Source: Panopea generosa (lineage: Eukaryota; Mollusca; Bivalvia; Adapedonta; Hiatellidae). From it: a stretch of 64,000 nt of DNA. The position numbers and the translations under genes are program-made. The notes beneath the pieces were generated by a model, which saw only the letters and a list, made by a program, of their open reading frames with translations, was not told where the DNA came from and did not search any database. The stretch spans positions 8,526,001 to 8,590,000 of the forward strand of contig CM055907.1 of NCBI GenBank assembly GCA_029582155.1. Direction: 5' to 3'. This document shows, piece by piece, positions 47,792 to 61,070 of the stretch. Position 1 is the stretch's first letter. Each line of letters starts with the position of its first letter.

Positions 47792-48234
47792 CTGTGAACA
47801 AAAGCAAAATGGTATTAAACTGATTTGTTTACATGATATTATCTGAGTATACAGTCAAACCTGTAATAAACGTCAATAGAACGGGCAAAAGTGGCAGTTT
47901 AAAACAGGTTGTTTTTTAATACAGGTTTATTTGCTCTGTAAGAATAGAAATATGAAACAACAAATGAAGCTGGGTAAGACAAGTGATCTCTCAATATAGA
48001 TGACCTTATACAGGTTTGACCTTACCAGTTAAATAGGAATACTTTGCTATACTATCGCCCGGCTTAAAAATACCTGAAACGAAGTATTTAATATATCTTA
48101 AGTACTATTCTTAATTTTATTCATACGTGATTCCAGTAGGTATATAACTGAAAATAGATTAAAATCCTCCCTTCAATTATTACATGTAAGATCAAATCTA
48201 TAAAAACGATAAATGGTGAATTAACCTAATTAAA

Positions 48235-48720
48235 GAATATGTACTGGCTCTCTCGAATATATTGGTAACATTTTTAGAATTAAGTTCACCAAACTAGACA
48301 ATATGTACTGGCGTCTCCCAAATATATTGGTAACATTTATAGAATTAAGTTAACCAAACTAGACAATATGTACTGGCGTCTCCCGAATATATTAGTTACA
48401 TTTTTAGAATTAAGTTCACCAAACTAGACAATATGTACTGGCGTCTCCCGAATATATTGGTTACATTTTTAGAATTAAGTTAACCAAACTAGACAATATG
48501 CACTGGCGTCTCTTGAATTTATTGGTTATATTTTTAGAATTAAGTTAACCAAACTAGACAATATGTACTGGTGTCTCTCGAATATATTGGTAACATTTTT
48601 AGAATGAAGTTAACCAAACTAGACAATATGTACTGGTATCTCTCGAACATATAATATATTGGTAATTTGTTTTAAATTAAGTTAACCAAACTACAAAATA
48701 CGCGTTGATGTTTATCAAAT
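48235..48720. repeat. 65-bp tandem repeat
   Basis: Seven units of ATGTACTGGCGTCTCCCGAA plus TATATTGGTTACATTTTTAG and AATTAAGTTCACCAAACTAG with an ACAAT tail; the ATATG motif recurs at 48301 and 48366. Intronic. Confidence 0.9.
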
Positions 48721-48774
48721 ATATTATAAAAAAATACATGAGTGAAAAGCAATTGTGTGGTGAGACCTGTAGTC

Positions 48775-49290
48775 TTTAAAGAAATAAAACCCAATGTTTA
48801 ATGGGAAGAAATATTCAACGACCTCAACTGGAAAACTATTCATTGTCTACCTTTCAAAAGAACAATAGACACACAACTAAGATCATTTCAATACAAATAT
48901 ATTTTGAGACGTTTATCTACTAACCAGTTTTGATCTAAATGTAAGTTAGTTAATTCAAGTCTATGTGATTTTTGTGACAGACATCCTGAAACATTTGTTT
49001 TGGGAATGTCACTTTGTGAGAACTTTTTGGACAGAAGTTCATAACTTTTGTATTGCAAACAATCAAGCTTTTAACATCTATTATAAAAACATATCGTTCG
49101 GGTTATATAACTCATCAAACCTTAACTTACTAAACTGTATAATTGTACTTGCTAAATATTTTATTTTTAAAAATTGATACAAAGAAAACAGAAATACTTC
49201 TTGCAATCAACAATATCAAAATCAGGTCACATTAAATTTAATAGGGAAATATGTAAAACTACGAAAAATATAATGCATACAGCTTCTCGT
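48775..49290 (+). pseudogene. LINE ORF2 C-terminal fragment
   Basis: In shifting frames: a TIDTQLRSFQYKYILRRLST segment, then LCDFCDRHPET, then HLFWECHFVRTFWTEVHNF. The LR.FQYK.L.R.L.TN..L / C.FC....ET..HLFW.C..v..FW order is the zinc-knuckle region found after the reverse transcriptase of many non-LTR retrotransposons. It is a 5'-truncated, frameshifted copy inside an intron, on the strand opposite to the host gene. Confidence 0.65.
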
Positions 49291-49854
49291 AAATTCTATT
49301 TATTATCTTTTCTCCACTCTTGTTACTTTTTCTAAATCGTATATGCCTCTATAACTCTTTATACTAACACTTAAAACTGTTACTTGTAAGACATTGTACT
49401 GATGTTTTCTTATATACAATTACCATATAATATGTTAAGTTTCAAAATTACAGTGTTTGTACTGATACCTGGATAGTTTTGTATAACATTGTATTTATCA
49501 CATAAAATGATACCCTAATTATGATAAATGGTACCAATAAATCATAAGCATTGCATGAAGTGCAATGGTGTTATCTAACATAGCTTTGTCAGACTTGAAA
49601 CTATCGGCAGACATTTAATATGATCAGCAGAAATTATTAGCAGTACTATTAGTATTAGGGAAAATCAAGTTTATGTTATAACCTTTGTCTTCAATAGTTT
49701 GTGTCGACGGAGTAAAGAGCGAGGTTGGGTGCACCGGTAAACCTAGGGGCGATTCTGCTATTGATAATAACAACCAAAAGTTCCACGAGTAAATCTCTTT
49801 AATATATTAGATATAGCTGATTTTAAAAGTATTTAAACTCGTCAGTCTGTCGTT

Positions 49855-50465
49855 ACGATGTTATAAAAAAGAACGTTATTGTAAGAGTACATTTGATAAT
49901 ATTTGAAAAATCGTATTACATCTGATAACATTTTATAATATATGATAACAGCTGATAACATCTGATAACATCTGATAACCCTCGATAATAACACTCGATA
50001 ACATCTGATAATATATGATAACATCTGATAACACTCGATAACATCTGATAATATATGATAACATATGCTAACAATGGATAACATCTGATAATATATGATA
50101 ACATAAGATAGCATTTTATAACATTTGATAACAGCTTATAACAACTGATCACATCTGATAAGATTGGATAACATTTGATAACAGTTGATAACATCTGGTA
50201 ACATTTGATTATACCCGATAACATATGATAACAACTGATAGCATTTTATAACATTTTATAACATTTTATAACATATGATAATATGTATAACATCTGATAT
50301 CATTCGATAATAGTTGATGACATTGTATAACATCTGATAACATTTGGACACCTCTAATAACATTTTATAACATCTGATAACATTGTATAACATCTTATAA
50401 CATCTGATAACATTGTATAACATCTAATAACATCTGATAATATTTCATAACATTTGACAAAAAGA
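49855..50465. repeat. 10-bp satellite (ATAACATCTG)n
   Basis: About 600 bases of TAACATCTGA/TAACATTTGA-type decamers with one-base slips. Minus-strand Ile/Ser/Tyr frames are artefacts. Intronic. Confidence 0.95.
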
Positions 50466-50529
50466 ATCATTAGGAAGTACAAGATTCAACCAAAAGAAGA
50501 AAATAGAAGACTCGGTTTTATCGGAGTAT

Positions 50530-50772
50530 GGGCTGCGTTTCACATAAACACTTACGATAAAAATCGCCGTATGTTAATTTGACAATTACATGTTGTTTTT
50601 TTAAATTTTGATCGACATTTTAAATAATTATATTACCAGAAAATATATAAGTTTCTACAGGGATTAAGCAATTTTGGATTTATTTTGATTATTATTAAAA
50701 ATACTATCAATAAGTGTTGGCATACGTTTACGACGATTTTTGTCGTAAGATATTTTTGTGAAACGCAGCCCC
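50530..50772. mobile_element. MITE-like element, long inverted repeats
   Basis: GGGCTGCGTTTCACA...CTTACGATAAAAATCGCCGTA on the left is mirrored on the right (TACGACGATTTTTGTCGTAAG...TGTGAAACGCAGCCC). About 45-bp imperfect arms and 243 bp total. The target duplication is unclear. Intronic. Confidence 0.7.
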
Positions 50773-50867
50773 CGGTTATGAGAGGTAATGCGCGGCATTC
50801 AATACATGAACTAACATGATTCAGGGACTCATATATCAAAACAAAATCAAGGTATTTTAGTCATTAC

Positions 50868-50954
50868 CTTGCCATCGTATTCCATTGGTGATCCACTGGA
50901 AATACATAGGGCTTGCATCCATATTATACAGACCTACGTGTTCCCTTTCTCCAT
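50868..50954 (-). CDS. GABA-B receptor-like exon: end of Venus-flytrap domain
   Basis: AT, 28 codons, then G. GEREHVGLYNMDASPMYFQW then ITNGIRWQ. The R..VG.YN...... I.W pattern is the last strand region before the TM1 linker. Acceptor TTGTAG, donor GTAATG. Confidence 0.88.
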
Positions 50955-51061
50955 CTACAATTCACAAAGTAGATTTATTGGGATCAATAAATGATTTTTT
51001 TATTGTGGCTCTAAAGTTCCTTTGAGTATATGTACAATGCATAATATTAGTGATCCGAAGG

Positions 51062-51250
51062 GGTTTCAGGTATTTTTAAGCCGGGCGATGGCGTTGTGGA
51101 TAGTGTGTTGATCACTCACTAAGAGGTTTCAGGTATTTTTAAGCCGGGCGAAGGCGTTATGGATAGTGTGTTAATCTCTTGCGAAGGGGTTTCAGGTATT
51201 TTTAAGCCGGGCGATGGCGTTATATATAGAGTGTTGATCTCTCGCGTCAG
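51062..51250. repeat. 63-bp tandem repeat, SINE-like end
   Basis: Three units of GGTTTCAGGTATTTTTAAGC plus CGGGCGATGGCGTTATGGAT and AGTGTGTTGATC, starting at about 51062, 51125 and 51188. GTGGATAGTGTGTTGATC and a following CATCGATCCTAGTC are weakly A/B-box-like, so the unit may be a multiplied SINE head. Confidence 0.75.
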
Positions 51251-51529
51251 ATTCACTACATCGATCCTAGTCTCAACCCGTTGGTTTCTTAAAAAAACAT
51301 CAAATACTGAATATATCACGGAAAAGATTCGAGAGCGATTCACAAACATCTTTGAGTTTACATCGTGATCAAGTTTAACACATTATTAGGCACATTACTG
51401 ATTCTAGAGCTTCACTACGATCCTATAGTGTCCATGTTAGTATATCTAATAGGTCATAGATTTCCAACTGGTAAAACAACAATCAAATGCCAGAGTGACT
51501 ACAACAGCATAATCATACAGACGAAATGA

Positions 51530-53585
51530 CGACAGAGATCACCGACGTGCAACAGTTGGATGCAGAGATCTCAATAGGAAACTTGGACCTGGAATACTGG
51601 GTCATCTAACCTCGTCCCCTGTCGTCAGATCGTAAAACAGAGGAGATCACCGACGTGCAACAGTTAGATGCAGTACTCTCAATAGGAAGCTTGGACCTGG
51701 AATACTGGGTCATCTAATCTCGCCCCATGTCGTCAGATCGTAAAACAGGGGATATCACCGACGTGCAACAGTTACATGCAGTACTCTTAATGGGAAGCTT
51801 GAACCTGGAATACTGGGTCATCTAACCTCGCCCCATGTCGTCAGATCGTAAAACAGGGGAGATCACCGACATGCAGCAGTTAGATGCAGTACTCATAATG
51901 GGAAGCTTAAACCGGGAAAACTGGGTCATCTAACCTCGCCCCCTGTCATCAGATCGTTAAACAGGGGAGACCACCGACGCGCAGCAGTTAGACGCAGTAC
52001 TCTCAGTAAGAAGCTTGGACCTGGAAAACTGGGTCATCTCACCTCGTCCCCTGTCGTCAGATCGTAAAACAGGGGAGATCACCGACGTGCAACAGTTAGA
52101 TGTAGTACTCTCAATGGGAAGCTTACACCTGGAAAACTGGGTCATCTAACCTCGCCCCCTGTCAATAGATCGTTTAACAGAGGAGACCACCGACGTGCAA
52201 CAGTAAGACGCAGTACTCTCAATGGGAAGCTTGGAACTGAAATACTGGGTCATCTCACCTCGTCCTCTTTCGTCAGATCATAAAACAGGGGAGACCACCG
52301 ACGTGCAACAGTTAGATGCAGTACTCTCAATAGGAAGCTTGGACCTGGAAAACTGGGTCATCTAACCTCACCCCATGTCGTCAGATCGTAAAACAGGGGA
52401 GATCACCGACCTGCAACAGTTAGATGCAGTACTCTCAATGGGAAGCTTAAACCTCGAAAACTGGGTAACCTCGCCCCCTGTCGTCAGATTGCAAAACAGG
52501 GCAGATAACCGACGTTCAACAGTAAGATGCAGTATCCTCAATGGGAAGCTTAAACCTGGTATTCTGGGCCATCTAATCTCGCCCCCTGTCGTCAGATTGT
52601 AAAACAGAGGAGATCACCGACGTGCAACAGTTAGATGCAGTACTCTCAATGGGAAGCTTGGACCTGGTTAACTGGGTCATCTAACCTCGACCCCTGTCGT
52701 CAGATCGTATAACAGGGGAGATCACCGACGTTCAACAGTTAGATGCAGTACTCTCAATAGGAAGCTTAAACCTTGAATACTGGGTCATCTGACCTCGCCC
52801 CATGTCGTCAGATCGCAAAACTGGGAAGATAACCGACGTTCAACAGTTAGATGCAGTACTCTCAATGGGAAGCTTGGACCTGGAATACTGGGCCATCTAA
52901 CCTCGTCCCGTGTCGTCAGATCGTAAAACAGGGAAGATAACCGACGTTCAACAGTTAGATGCAGTACTCTCAATAGGAAGCTTAAACCTTGAATACTGGG
53001 TCATCTGACCTCGCCCCATGTCGTCAGATCGCAAAACTGGGAAGATAACCGACGTTCAACAGTTAGATGCAGTACTCTCAATGGGAAGATTAAACCTTGT
53101 ATTCTGGGCCATCTAACCTCGCCCCTTGTCGTCAGATTGTAAAACAGGGGAGATCAACGACGTTCAACAGTTAGATGCAGTACTCTCAATGGGAAGATTA
53201 AACCTGGTATTCTGGGCCATCTAACCTCGCCCCCTGTCGTTAGATCGTAAAACAGGGGAGATCAACGACGTGCAACAGTTAGATGCAGTACTCTCAATGG
53301 GAAGCTTAAACCTGGTATTCTAGGCCATCTAACCTCGCCCCCTGTCGTCAGATCGTAAAACAGAGGAGATCACCGACGTGCAACAGTTAGATGCCGTACT
53401 CTCAATGGGAAGCTTGGACCTGGTTAACTGGGTCATCTAACCTCGACCCCTGTCGTCAGATCGTATAACAGGGGAAATCACCGACGTGCAACAGTTAGAT
53501 GCAGTACTCACAATAGGAAGCTTAAACCTTGAATACTGGGTCAACTTTGACCCTTGTCGTCAGATCGTAAAACAGGATATACAAA
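51530..53585. repeat. 108-bp minisatellite
   Basis: About 19 units beginning GTCGTCAGATCGTAAAACAG and including CACCGACGTGCAACAGTTAG, AAGCTT and ACTGGGTCATCTAACCTCGC. GTCGTCAGAT recurs at 51621, 51729 and 51837. The GC content is well above the flanking intron. The period divisible by three explains the short open frames. Confidence 0.95.
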
Positions 53586-54337
53586 GGTTGTCCCACGCGA
53601 ATATTCTCTTATAAATGTCACAGCATGCATATGATATTTGGTATAACCACAAATACTATCGGATTAAAATATATTCACATCCATGGGACCTTTTTTCTAA
53701 ATATTGCGATTTTCGAACTATCGAATTCTGGTTCAAAGTGGCATGATAAACTGTCAAATCATGCATTTTTAAGATATTTCTCGCTGTTGACATCTGTTCT
53801 ACAAGTACATGCATGCTAAATAAAGTATAAAATTATCATTAGGAGTGTTTTGTTAAGATATTAATGTACAAAATCTGTATTCTGCAACCTGGTATTATAT
53901 CTCTGTTTACCCTTTAATAGAGACTCAAATCGATGAACCTCATTTTTAATCGCAAAAAAAAACAATATTTTTCATATCCTGAGGTTGATTTTTGTGTTGG
54001 TTAAATCCAACAATAAAGATACACATTGCATCATAGTGTTACTATTTAAAGTTTTTGTTTTAAAAATAGTGCCTTATCGTAAATAGGGCCAAACATTATC
54101 AGTCAGATCAAGCGAATCGCACAAGTGGTGAATATTCCAAGACTTGGCCCGAAACTGTAACAAAAGTATATAAATACATCTGCAATTAGGGCTTTAGGAG
54201 TAATTTGCAATCATTGAGTCTTTTCGAACTTCGAATCAAATAGGGAGCGTGATGAACAGCTGTACAAAAACCCAATAATAAACGTGTCCTTAAGTGTGCA
54301 AAAAGGATGCAAAATACTTGGAGAACTTTCGTAATAC
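53586..54337. other. Intron of receptor gene
   Basis: Nothing recognised; the plus frame 53625-53819 is antisense and unsupported. Confidence 0.5.
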
Positions 54338-54499
54338 CTTGGATCCTCTGGATGTACACGTTTTTCCTGGGATCAGCGCCTCCATCAAACATAATTTTTC
54401 CAGTAACACCTATATACGAGGTATTGCCCATGCATTCGAAAATTACCTCATTTATATCCGAATCACCATAGCTGAACATGTCCAATGACTTCAGGTGTC
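54338..54499 (-). CDS. GABA-B receptor-like exon: Venus-flytrap lobe segment
   Basis: GA, 53 codons, then G. HLKSLDMFSYGDSDINEVIF then ECMGNTSYIGVTGKIMFDGG: the FxYxD.....I...M..T.F.GVTG...F signature of GABA-B extracellular domains. Acceptor TTGCAG, donor GTATTA. Confidence 0.92.
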
Positions 54500-55221
54500 C
54501 TGCAATGTGTTTTTAAACACATTCTTCATATGTTTATATACAGTTAATCCGTACACTAGAGCCTTATTTCAATTAACAAAGTCAATTGCATACATTTAAA
54601 ATGTTTTCATCTCACTATCAAGTTGCGCCCACTTTTTAACGACGGTAGTAGGATTCTTGCGCTAAAATAAGAGTCCTATGTAATTTAGTTCGAAATATTA
54701 CAAAATGGTTCTTACTGCAGATGAGAATAGTAAATGCTAGCATGGCATATACTGCAATAAGACATCGTTTTTTGTTTGCTTGAGAACAGTTGTAAACATA
54801 ACATTTACCAACACAGGTAAGTCAGGTCTTGAATTATGAATTGGCTTCATGCTAAACTGCACCTACCAACTTTACTCTACCTTTACCGTACAATGATGGA
54901 CTTGCCCAATAATCAGTTACTTTGAATCGATAATACCTTATTGAACATTGTGTTTCAATATCTTACAGTTTGCGTATTCATACACATAGTAATTTGTTAT
55001 AATTGATCTGACGTGGGCTGTCAATCAAACAAGTCGATTATCCAATCAGTGATCGATATTGGTTGCTACCATGACGTTTTCCTAAGACAAGCGAACCGTC
55101 TCTAATTAAAAATTGCATTGTATTACATTGTATTTATTTGGACAAACATCGCCAAGTGGCCAATGGGCGGAGCTATTGTCGCTCCTGCGTAAGGTCAATT
55201 TAGAAGATACATAATGTTTAC

Positions 55222-55368
55222 CGTTATTTTTAAGGACTGTGTCTGTGCAGTTGAGGGCTAGGGCTGCTATCCATAAATGATCATAGCAACCGCCGGCGGC
55301 ATAATTAAAATGTGACATTGTGGCATCATACATCTCATCTTTAATGAGTCGCTCGTCAAACTCTTTTG
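55222..55368 (-). CDS. GABA-B receptor-like exon: Venus-flytrap lobe segment
   Basis: CA, 48 codons, then G. KEFDERLIKDEMYDATMSHF and NYAAGGCYDHLWIAALALNC. YD.lW..ALALN is the family signature. By my alignment, the glutamate that binds GABA in subunit 1 (a few residues before this YD) is replaced by alanine. Confidence 0.92.
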
Positions 55369-56048
55369 CTGATATGAAAAATATTAAACTTAGGGTTCCT
55401 TACTATCTGCAATGTTTTACGGCACTATTTGATGCTGGAGTCTCTATTGTATTTTTTTTTCTTCAATCAATGCTCTTTTATTATTTGAAATGTTCTGAAT
55501 AAACCATTTTGCTGTCTTTTATCAATTTTGCATATTTGGCCAAATTGAAATTACTACTAAACAATACGATAAAGTATATATGAAATATAAAATAACAGTT
55601 ATGGAAGCAGATTTACATAAGCTTCTAAAGTTTTTTTTCTGTATCCTTTCAACATAATTTATATGTATGACTTGATGCTTTATTGTTAAATGCATGTTAA
55701 ATATATGACTTATTTGAATAAAATATTGTTTAAACTAAGTTGTAAGTTTGTAAAAACAAATATTGTTCTTATTACCAAAATATGTTTTATTAAAAAAGAG
55801 CGATAATGCAGTGTACAACGTGTACACAGTGATGGTAGTTCACGCTAAAGGTTACGGGTACGCCCCTCAAACGTATTCCTATCAAACACAAACAATCAGC
55901 AGGAAGTGTATTTGAGAGTGGTGCATATACGTATAAACTATGAGTTTACTTATAAATAAATTAGTATAAACTAAATATGAAGTGAACCACACTCAATTCC
56001 TACTACAATTATTACATGGCTAAGATGAAGAACACAATTAATGATTAC

Positions 56049-56250
56049 CTGTTATATTTGCTATGCCCCTTTCCTCAACTGGATTACGAAAGACATATCC
56101 AAACAAAAAGGATCCTTCGATAACTTTTTCCATCTCTTCAACTGTACACCCAACACTCTCTTTGTCAAGATTAGTCCGCCAAAAGAATTCGCTATACCAT
56201 GAAAAAAGCAGCCACACGATCTTTGGACCAAAATATCCTAGTTTGTAGGC
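56049..56250 (-). CDS. GABA-B receptor-like exon: Venus-flytrap lobe 2
   Basis: 67 codons plus G. AYKLGYFGPKIVWLLFSWYS then GCTVEEMEKVIEGSFLF and GIANIT. It matches Y...l.G.kYvW...gWY...W / C...E...a.eG of GABA-B receptors; the GABA-contact tryptophan of subunit 1 (in the WY motif) is present. Donor GTAATC. Confidence 0.92.
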
Positions 56251-57635
56251 CTTAATATATTAAAACATTTTATTATATCTGATCTAAAATCATTAACAGA
56301 ACAATATACAACGCATATGAATCCATGTACCTGTTCAACCTTGATTAAATATATAACATACATTACTCAAGACAATGTAATAATAAACCTAAATACCTAT
56401 GATTATAAAATACTTTTTGGCTTTGCTTAAAGGACTCATTACACAGTTGTGCCCCTTTGTTGTCAGGTAAGCAAGATTCATGCACTTAAAAATAGTCCTA
56501 TGTAATTGGGTTTGATAGATGAGTAAAGCAAAACCGGCATAACACAAACTACAATAAAACATCACTGGTGTTAAATAGGAAGACTTAGGATTTCATTGAT
56601 TCACGTTTTGATGAGCGTCAATGGATTTCTGTTTTTAAAAAAATATATCTTAGGGTGTCACCGTACTGTCTTTTTTTTCTAATCAAGCTGGTCAACCTAC
56701 CAGTTATTGTGTATTTTTTATGCGGACATGTTCCTGCCATGCAAATCCTAGACCTTATTTCATTAAAACAAAGAACAAAAATCCACTGTGTAGTGAGACC
56801 TAAACTGCGTTCAATAACATTTATATCACTGGAAATACCTTTATTTTGCTTGATGAAAATGAATCTTTTTAAACAATGCTTCTTGACAAAACGGTCTTTA
56901 AAAGACTTAATCAGCGATTTCTAACATGCCACAGTTTTCCTCGTATATGTAGGTCTGCCCATAAATGATGTTGCTCATTGAAACGTTCAATATTATGTAC
57001 TTAATCAATAACCGTCTGATCAAAATGTCAATCACCGAATGAAACATTTTCACTTGTACAGTCTATTCAGTTTCGGTACCTTTCATCGCTTTTCACTTGT
57101 TTTTCAAACATTGACGATACCTATAGGCGGGTAAACCACAACCAACAAAGTCACAATAGGGCGGCGCTGATCTGGGTATTCAGAGTATAATGTGTTATCC
57201 ATATTGTTTTTCTAATGTAGTTAAAAAAATAAATCGAAATAAAATACACAACAACAGTTAAACTAATACATATGGTTGGCTTCAATCTTAGAAATGGTGC
57301 TTATTATGAATTATAAAGTAAATTATCAGCTCAAATTGAGTCAGGTAACCCTGGTAACGGAATAGCGAAACAAATAATTGTATTTGGTGTACATCTTAAG
57401 TGTACGATTGTCTGATGCTTTTTTTATATAGAAATGTTCATTTGAAATTCAAAATATAAAGCACGTACACGTTTACAATTACAAGCGCTTTGCATTAGAT
57501 CATGGACCCATTGTGTATTAGAGTTTAAATAACGAATGTTGTTACAAGAAACTTGTATACTTGATATAATTCAATTCTAGCAATTTCACGATTCTGCATA
57601 TGGAGTGTATGTTTTGGTTAAATAAAATTAACAAT
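56251..57635. other. Intron of receptor gene
   Basis: The plus frame 56655-56924 is antisense and shows no domain. Nothing else is recognised. Confidence 0.5.
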
Positions 57636-57639
57636 TATT

Positions 57640-59940
57640 GTAACAGTAATCATTTAAACACAATAAACAATTATACTTACTGTACACAATAAACAGTCAC
57701 CTCAACAACATGCAATAAAAGCAATAAACAATCATTGTAACAGCACACATTAAACACATTTAACAATTATCCTAACATCACACAATGAAGGAAATAAACA
57801 ATAATCCGTATAGCACACAGTAATGACAATACAAAATCATCCTGACAACACATAATAAAGGCAATATACAATTATTCTAACTGCATACAATCAAGGCAAT
57901 ACACAATCATCCGTACATTACACAATGAAAGCAATACCCAATCATCCGTACAGCACGCAATAAATGCAATACATTAGCATTCGTACAGCACATTATGAAA
58001 GCAATACACACTCATCCTTACAACACACAATAATGGCAATACACAATCATCCTTACATCACACAATACAGGCAGTATACAATCATCCTTACATCACACAA
58101 TGAAGACAATACACACTCATCCGTACATCACACAATAAAGGCAATCCTTAATCAGCATTACAGCACATAATGAAGACATTATAATCAATCATTCTTACAG
58201 CACATAATAAAGACAATACACAATGAACCTCACAGCACACAAAAAGGCAATACACAATCATCCTAACAGCACATAATGAAGACAATAAATAATTATCCGT
58301 ACAGCACACAATCAAGGCAATACATAATCATCCGTATAGCATACAAAAATGAAATTAAACAATCATCCTTTCAGCACATAATGAAGACAATAAACACTCA
58401 TCCTTACAGCAAATAATAAATACAAAACACAATCATCCTTACAGCATATAATGAAGCCAATACAAAATCATCCTCGCATAATGAAAGTAATACTCAATCA
58501 TCCGTACATAACACAATAAATACAGTACATACTCATCCGTACAGCACAAAATGAAGGCAATACACAATCATCATAACAGCACATAGTGAAGGCAATAAAC
58601 AATCATCCTTACAGCACATTATAAAGACAATACACAATCATCCTTACAGCACACAATAAAGACAATAGACAATCATCCTTACAGCACACAATAAAGGCAA
58701 TACACAATTAATCTTTCAGCACATAATGAAGACAATAAATAATTATCCATATAACACACGATTATGACAATACAAAACCATTCTGACAGCAAATAATAAA
58801 AACAAAAACAAAAATATTCGTACACCACATAATAAACAATCACCACAATCACACGCAATAAAAGCAAAAACACACTTATTCTTACAGTACATAATAAAGT
58901 CAATACACAATCATCCGTATAGCACTTAATAAAGAAAATACACAATTATCCGTGTAACACACAATAATGGTACATCAAATTCATTATTGCATCAAACATT
59001 AAAGGCAATACACACTCATCCATACAGCTCATAAAATGCAATATACATTCAACCTTACAGTACATAATAAAGGCAATACAGAATCATCCTTACAGCACAT
59101 AATAAAGACAATACATATTTTTCCGTGCAGCGCACAATAAAGGCAATATACAAGCATCTGTATAGCACACAATAATGACAATACAAAATCATCCGTTCAG
59201 CTCACACTCAAGGCAATATACAATTATCCGTTTAGCACGAAATAATGACAATACAAAATCATCCGTCAAGCACACAATAAAGACAATACACAACCATCCT
59301 TACAGCACATAATGACCACAATGCATACTTATCCTAACATCACACAATAAAGTCACGTATCTATTATACATACAACACGCAATAAAGACAATAAACACTT
59401 ATCCTGGCAGATCACAATAAAGGTAATACACAATCATCCGGACAACACATAATAAAGGCAAAACCCATTTTTCATGCAACATAATATAAAGACAAAACAC
59501 AGTTATCCGTACAGCACGCAATAAAGACAGTAAACAGTTATCCTTACAGCTCACAATAAAGGCAATACACAATCATATTTACAGCACGCAATAAAGACAA
59601 TACACTGTTATCCTTACATCACACAATACAGGCAATACACAATTATCAGTACAGTACACAATAAAGACAATACAAAATCATCCGTACCGCATACAATATA
59701 GAAAATAACGATTAACCTTACAGCACGCAATAAAAGCAATACAGAATTATCCGTACAGTACAGAATAATGGTAATACACAATTATCTGTACAACACACAA
59801 TAAGCGTAATAAACAATAATCCGTACAGCACAAAATCAAGGCAATACACAATTATCCGTAGAGCACATGCTAAACATAATAAACAATCATCTATATAGCA
59901 CATATTAAATTAAAACAACAGGCAACCTTACAGCACATAG
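57640..59940. repeat. 35-bp minisatellite carrying a repeated splice-donor-like motif
   Basis: About 65 units of AATCATCCTTACAGCACATA plus ATAAAGGCAATACAC; TCCTTACAGC recurs at 58641 and 58676. On the minus strand each unit reads TGTGCTGTAAGGAT, the same as the exon end and 5' splice site of the receptor exon at 59932, which falls in register with the array (previous unit 35 bases away). Intronic. Confidence 0.95.
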
Positions 59941-59997
59941 TATTTTTCTTGCCATATCCTCATAGCAGGCAACAAACACGATCCTGGCATCATGGTT
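59932..59997 (-). CDS. GABA-B receptor-like exon: 22-codon Venus-flytrap exon
   Basis: 22 codons, phase 0, acceptor TTTAG, donor GTAAGG: N-H-D-A-R-I-V-F-V-A-C-Y-E-D-M-A-R-K-I-L and C-A. It matches the (D/N)(A/V)RII...Y...A.K..C segment of GABA-B receptors; the tyrosine aligns with a GABA-contact residue in subunit 1. It is a tiny exon wedged between two tandem arrays. Confidence 0.9.
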
Positions 59998-60099
59998 CTA
60001 AATGGGGTTATTTCAAGCATGAGATTAAGATAATACATTTCGTAACATTTAAAGGACATTAAGGACACAGCAATAACAACAGTCAACAAATGGTATTTA

Positions 60100-61070
60100 T
60101 AAGTAAGTATGATAACAGGACTTTTCTACTTAGAAGGAGTAATGATAATACATTATATATTGATGGAACATGGTATGATAACAGGGCCTTCCTTCTTAGA
60201 TGGAGTTATAATAATACATTATATATTGCTGGAACGTGGTATGGTAACAGGGTCTTCCTACTTAGAAGGAATTATGATTATACATTATATATTGATGAAA
60301 CGAAGTATGATAAGAGGGCCTTTCTACTTAGAAGGTGTTATGATAATACATTATATATTAATGAAACGTGATATGATAACAGGGCTTTCTTACTTAGAAG
60401 GAGCTATGCTAATATATTATATATCTATGAAACGTGGCCTTCCTATTTAGAAGAAGTACTGATAATACATTATCTATTGATGAAACGTGGTATGATAACA
60501 GGGCCTTCCTACATAAATTGTAATGATAACACATTATATATTGATGAAACGTGGTATGATAACAGGGCCTTCCTACTTAAATTGTAATGATAATACATTA
60601 TATGTTAATGAAACGTGATATGATAACACGGCCTTCCTACTTAGAAAGAGTAATGATAATACATTATATATCAATGGAGCCTTGTATGATGTCAGGGCCT
60701 TCCGACTTAGAAGGAGTTAAAATAATACATTATATATTGATGGAACGTGGTATAATACTAGGGTCTTCCTACTTAAATTTAATGATAATACATTATATGT
60801 TAATGAAACGTGATATGATAACAGTGCCTTCCTACTTAGAAAAGTAATGATAATACATTATATATCAATGGAGCCTTGTATGATGACAGGGCCTTCCTTC
60901 TTAGAAGGAGTAATGGTAAAACAGTATATATTGATGGAACGTGGTATGATAACAGGGCCTTCCTACTTAGAACGAGTTATGATACTACATTATATATTGA
61001 TGTAACGTGGCTTTCCTGCTCAGAAGGAGTACTGATAATACATTATATATTGATGAAACGTGGTCAATAA
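60100..61070. repeat. 66-bp minisatellite
   Basis: About 14 units of TGGTATGATAACAGGGCCTT plus CCTACTTAGAAGGAGTTATG and ATAATACATTATATATTGAT with GAAACG. ACAGGG recurs at 60181 and 60247. Some units lack parts. The 22-codon period yields artefact frames. Confidence 0.95.

Noticed and set aside
54294-54488. Plus-strand frame over a receptor exon
   Set aside because: Shadow of the minus-strand exon 54338-54499, which has splice signals and family motifs.
60090-61070. Plus-strand repeat frames of up to 113 codons
   Set aside because: Artefacts of the 66-bp array, lying in an intron of the minus-strand receptor gene.
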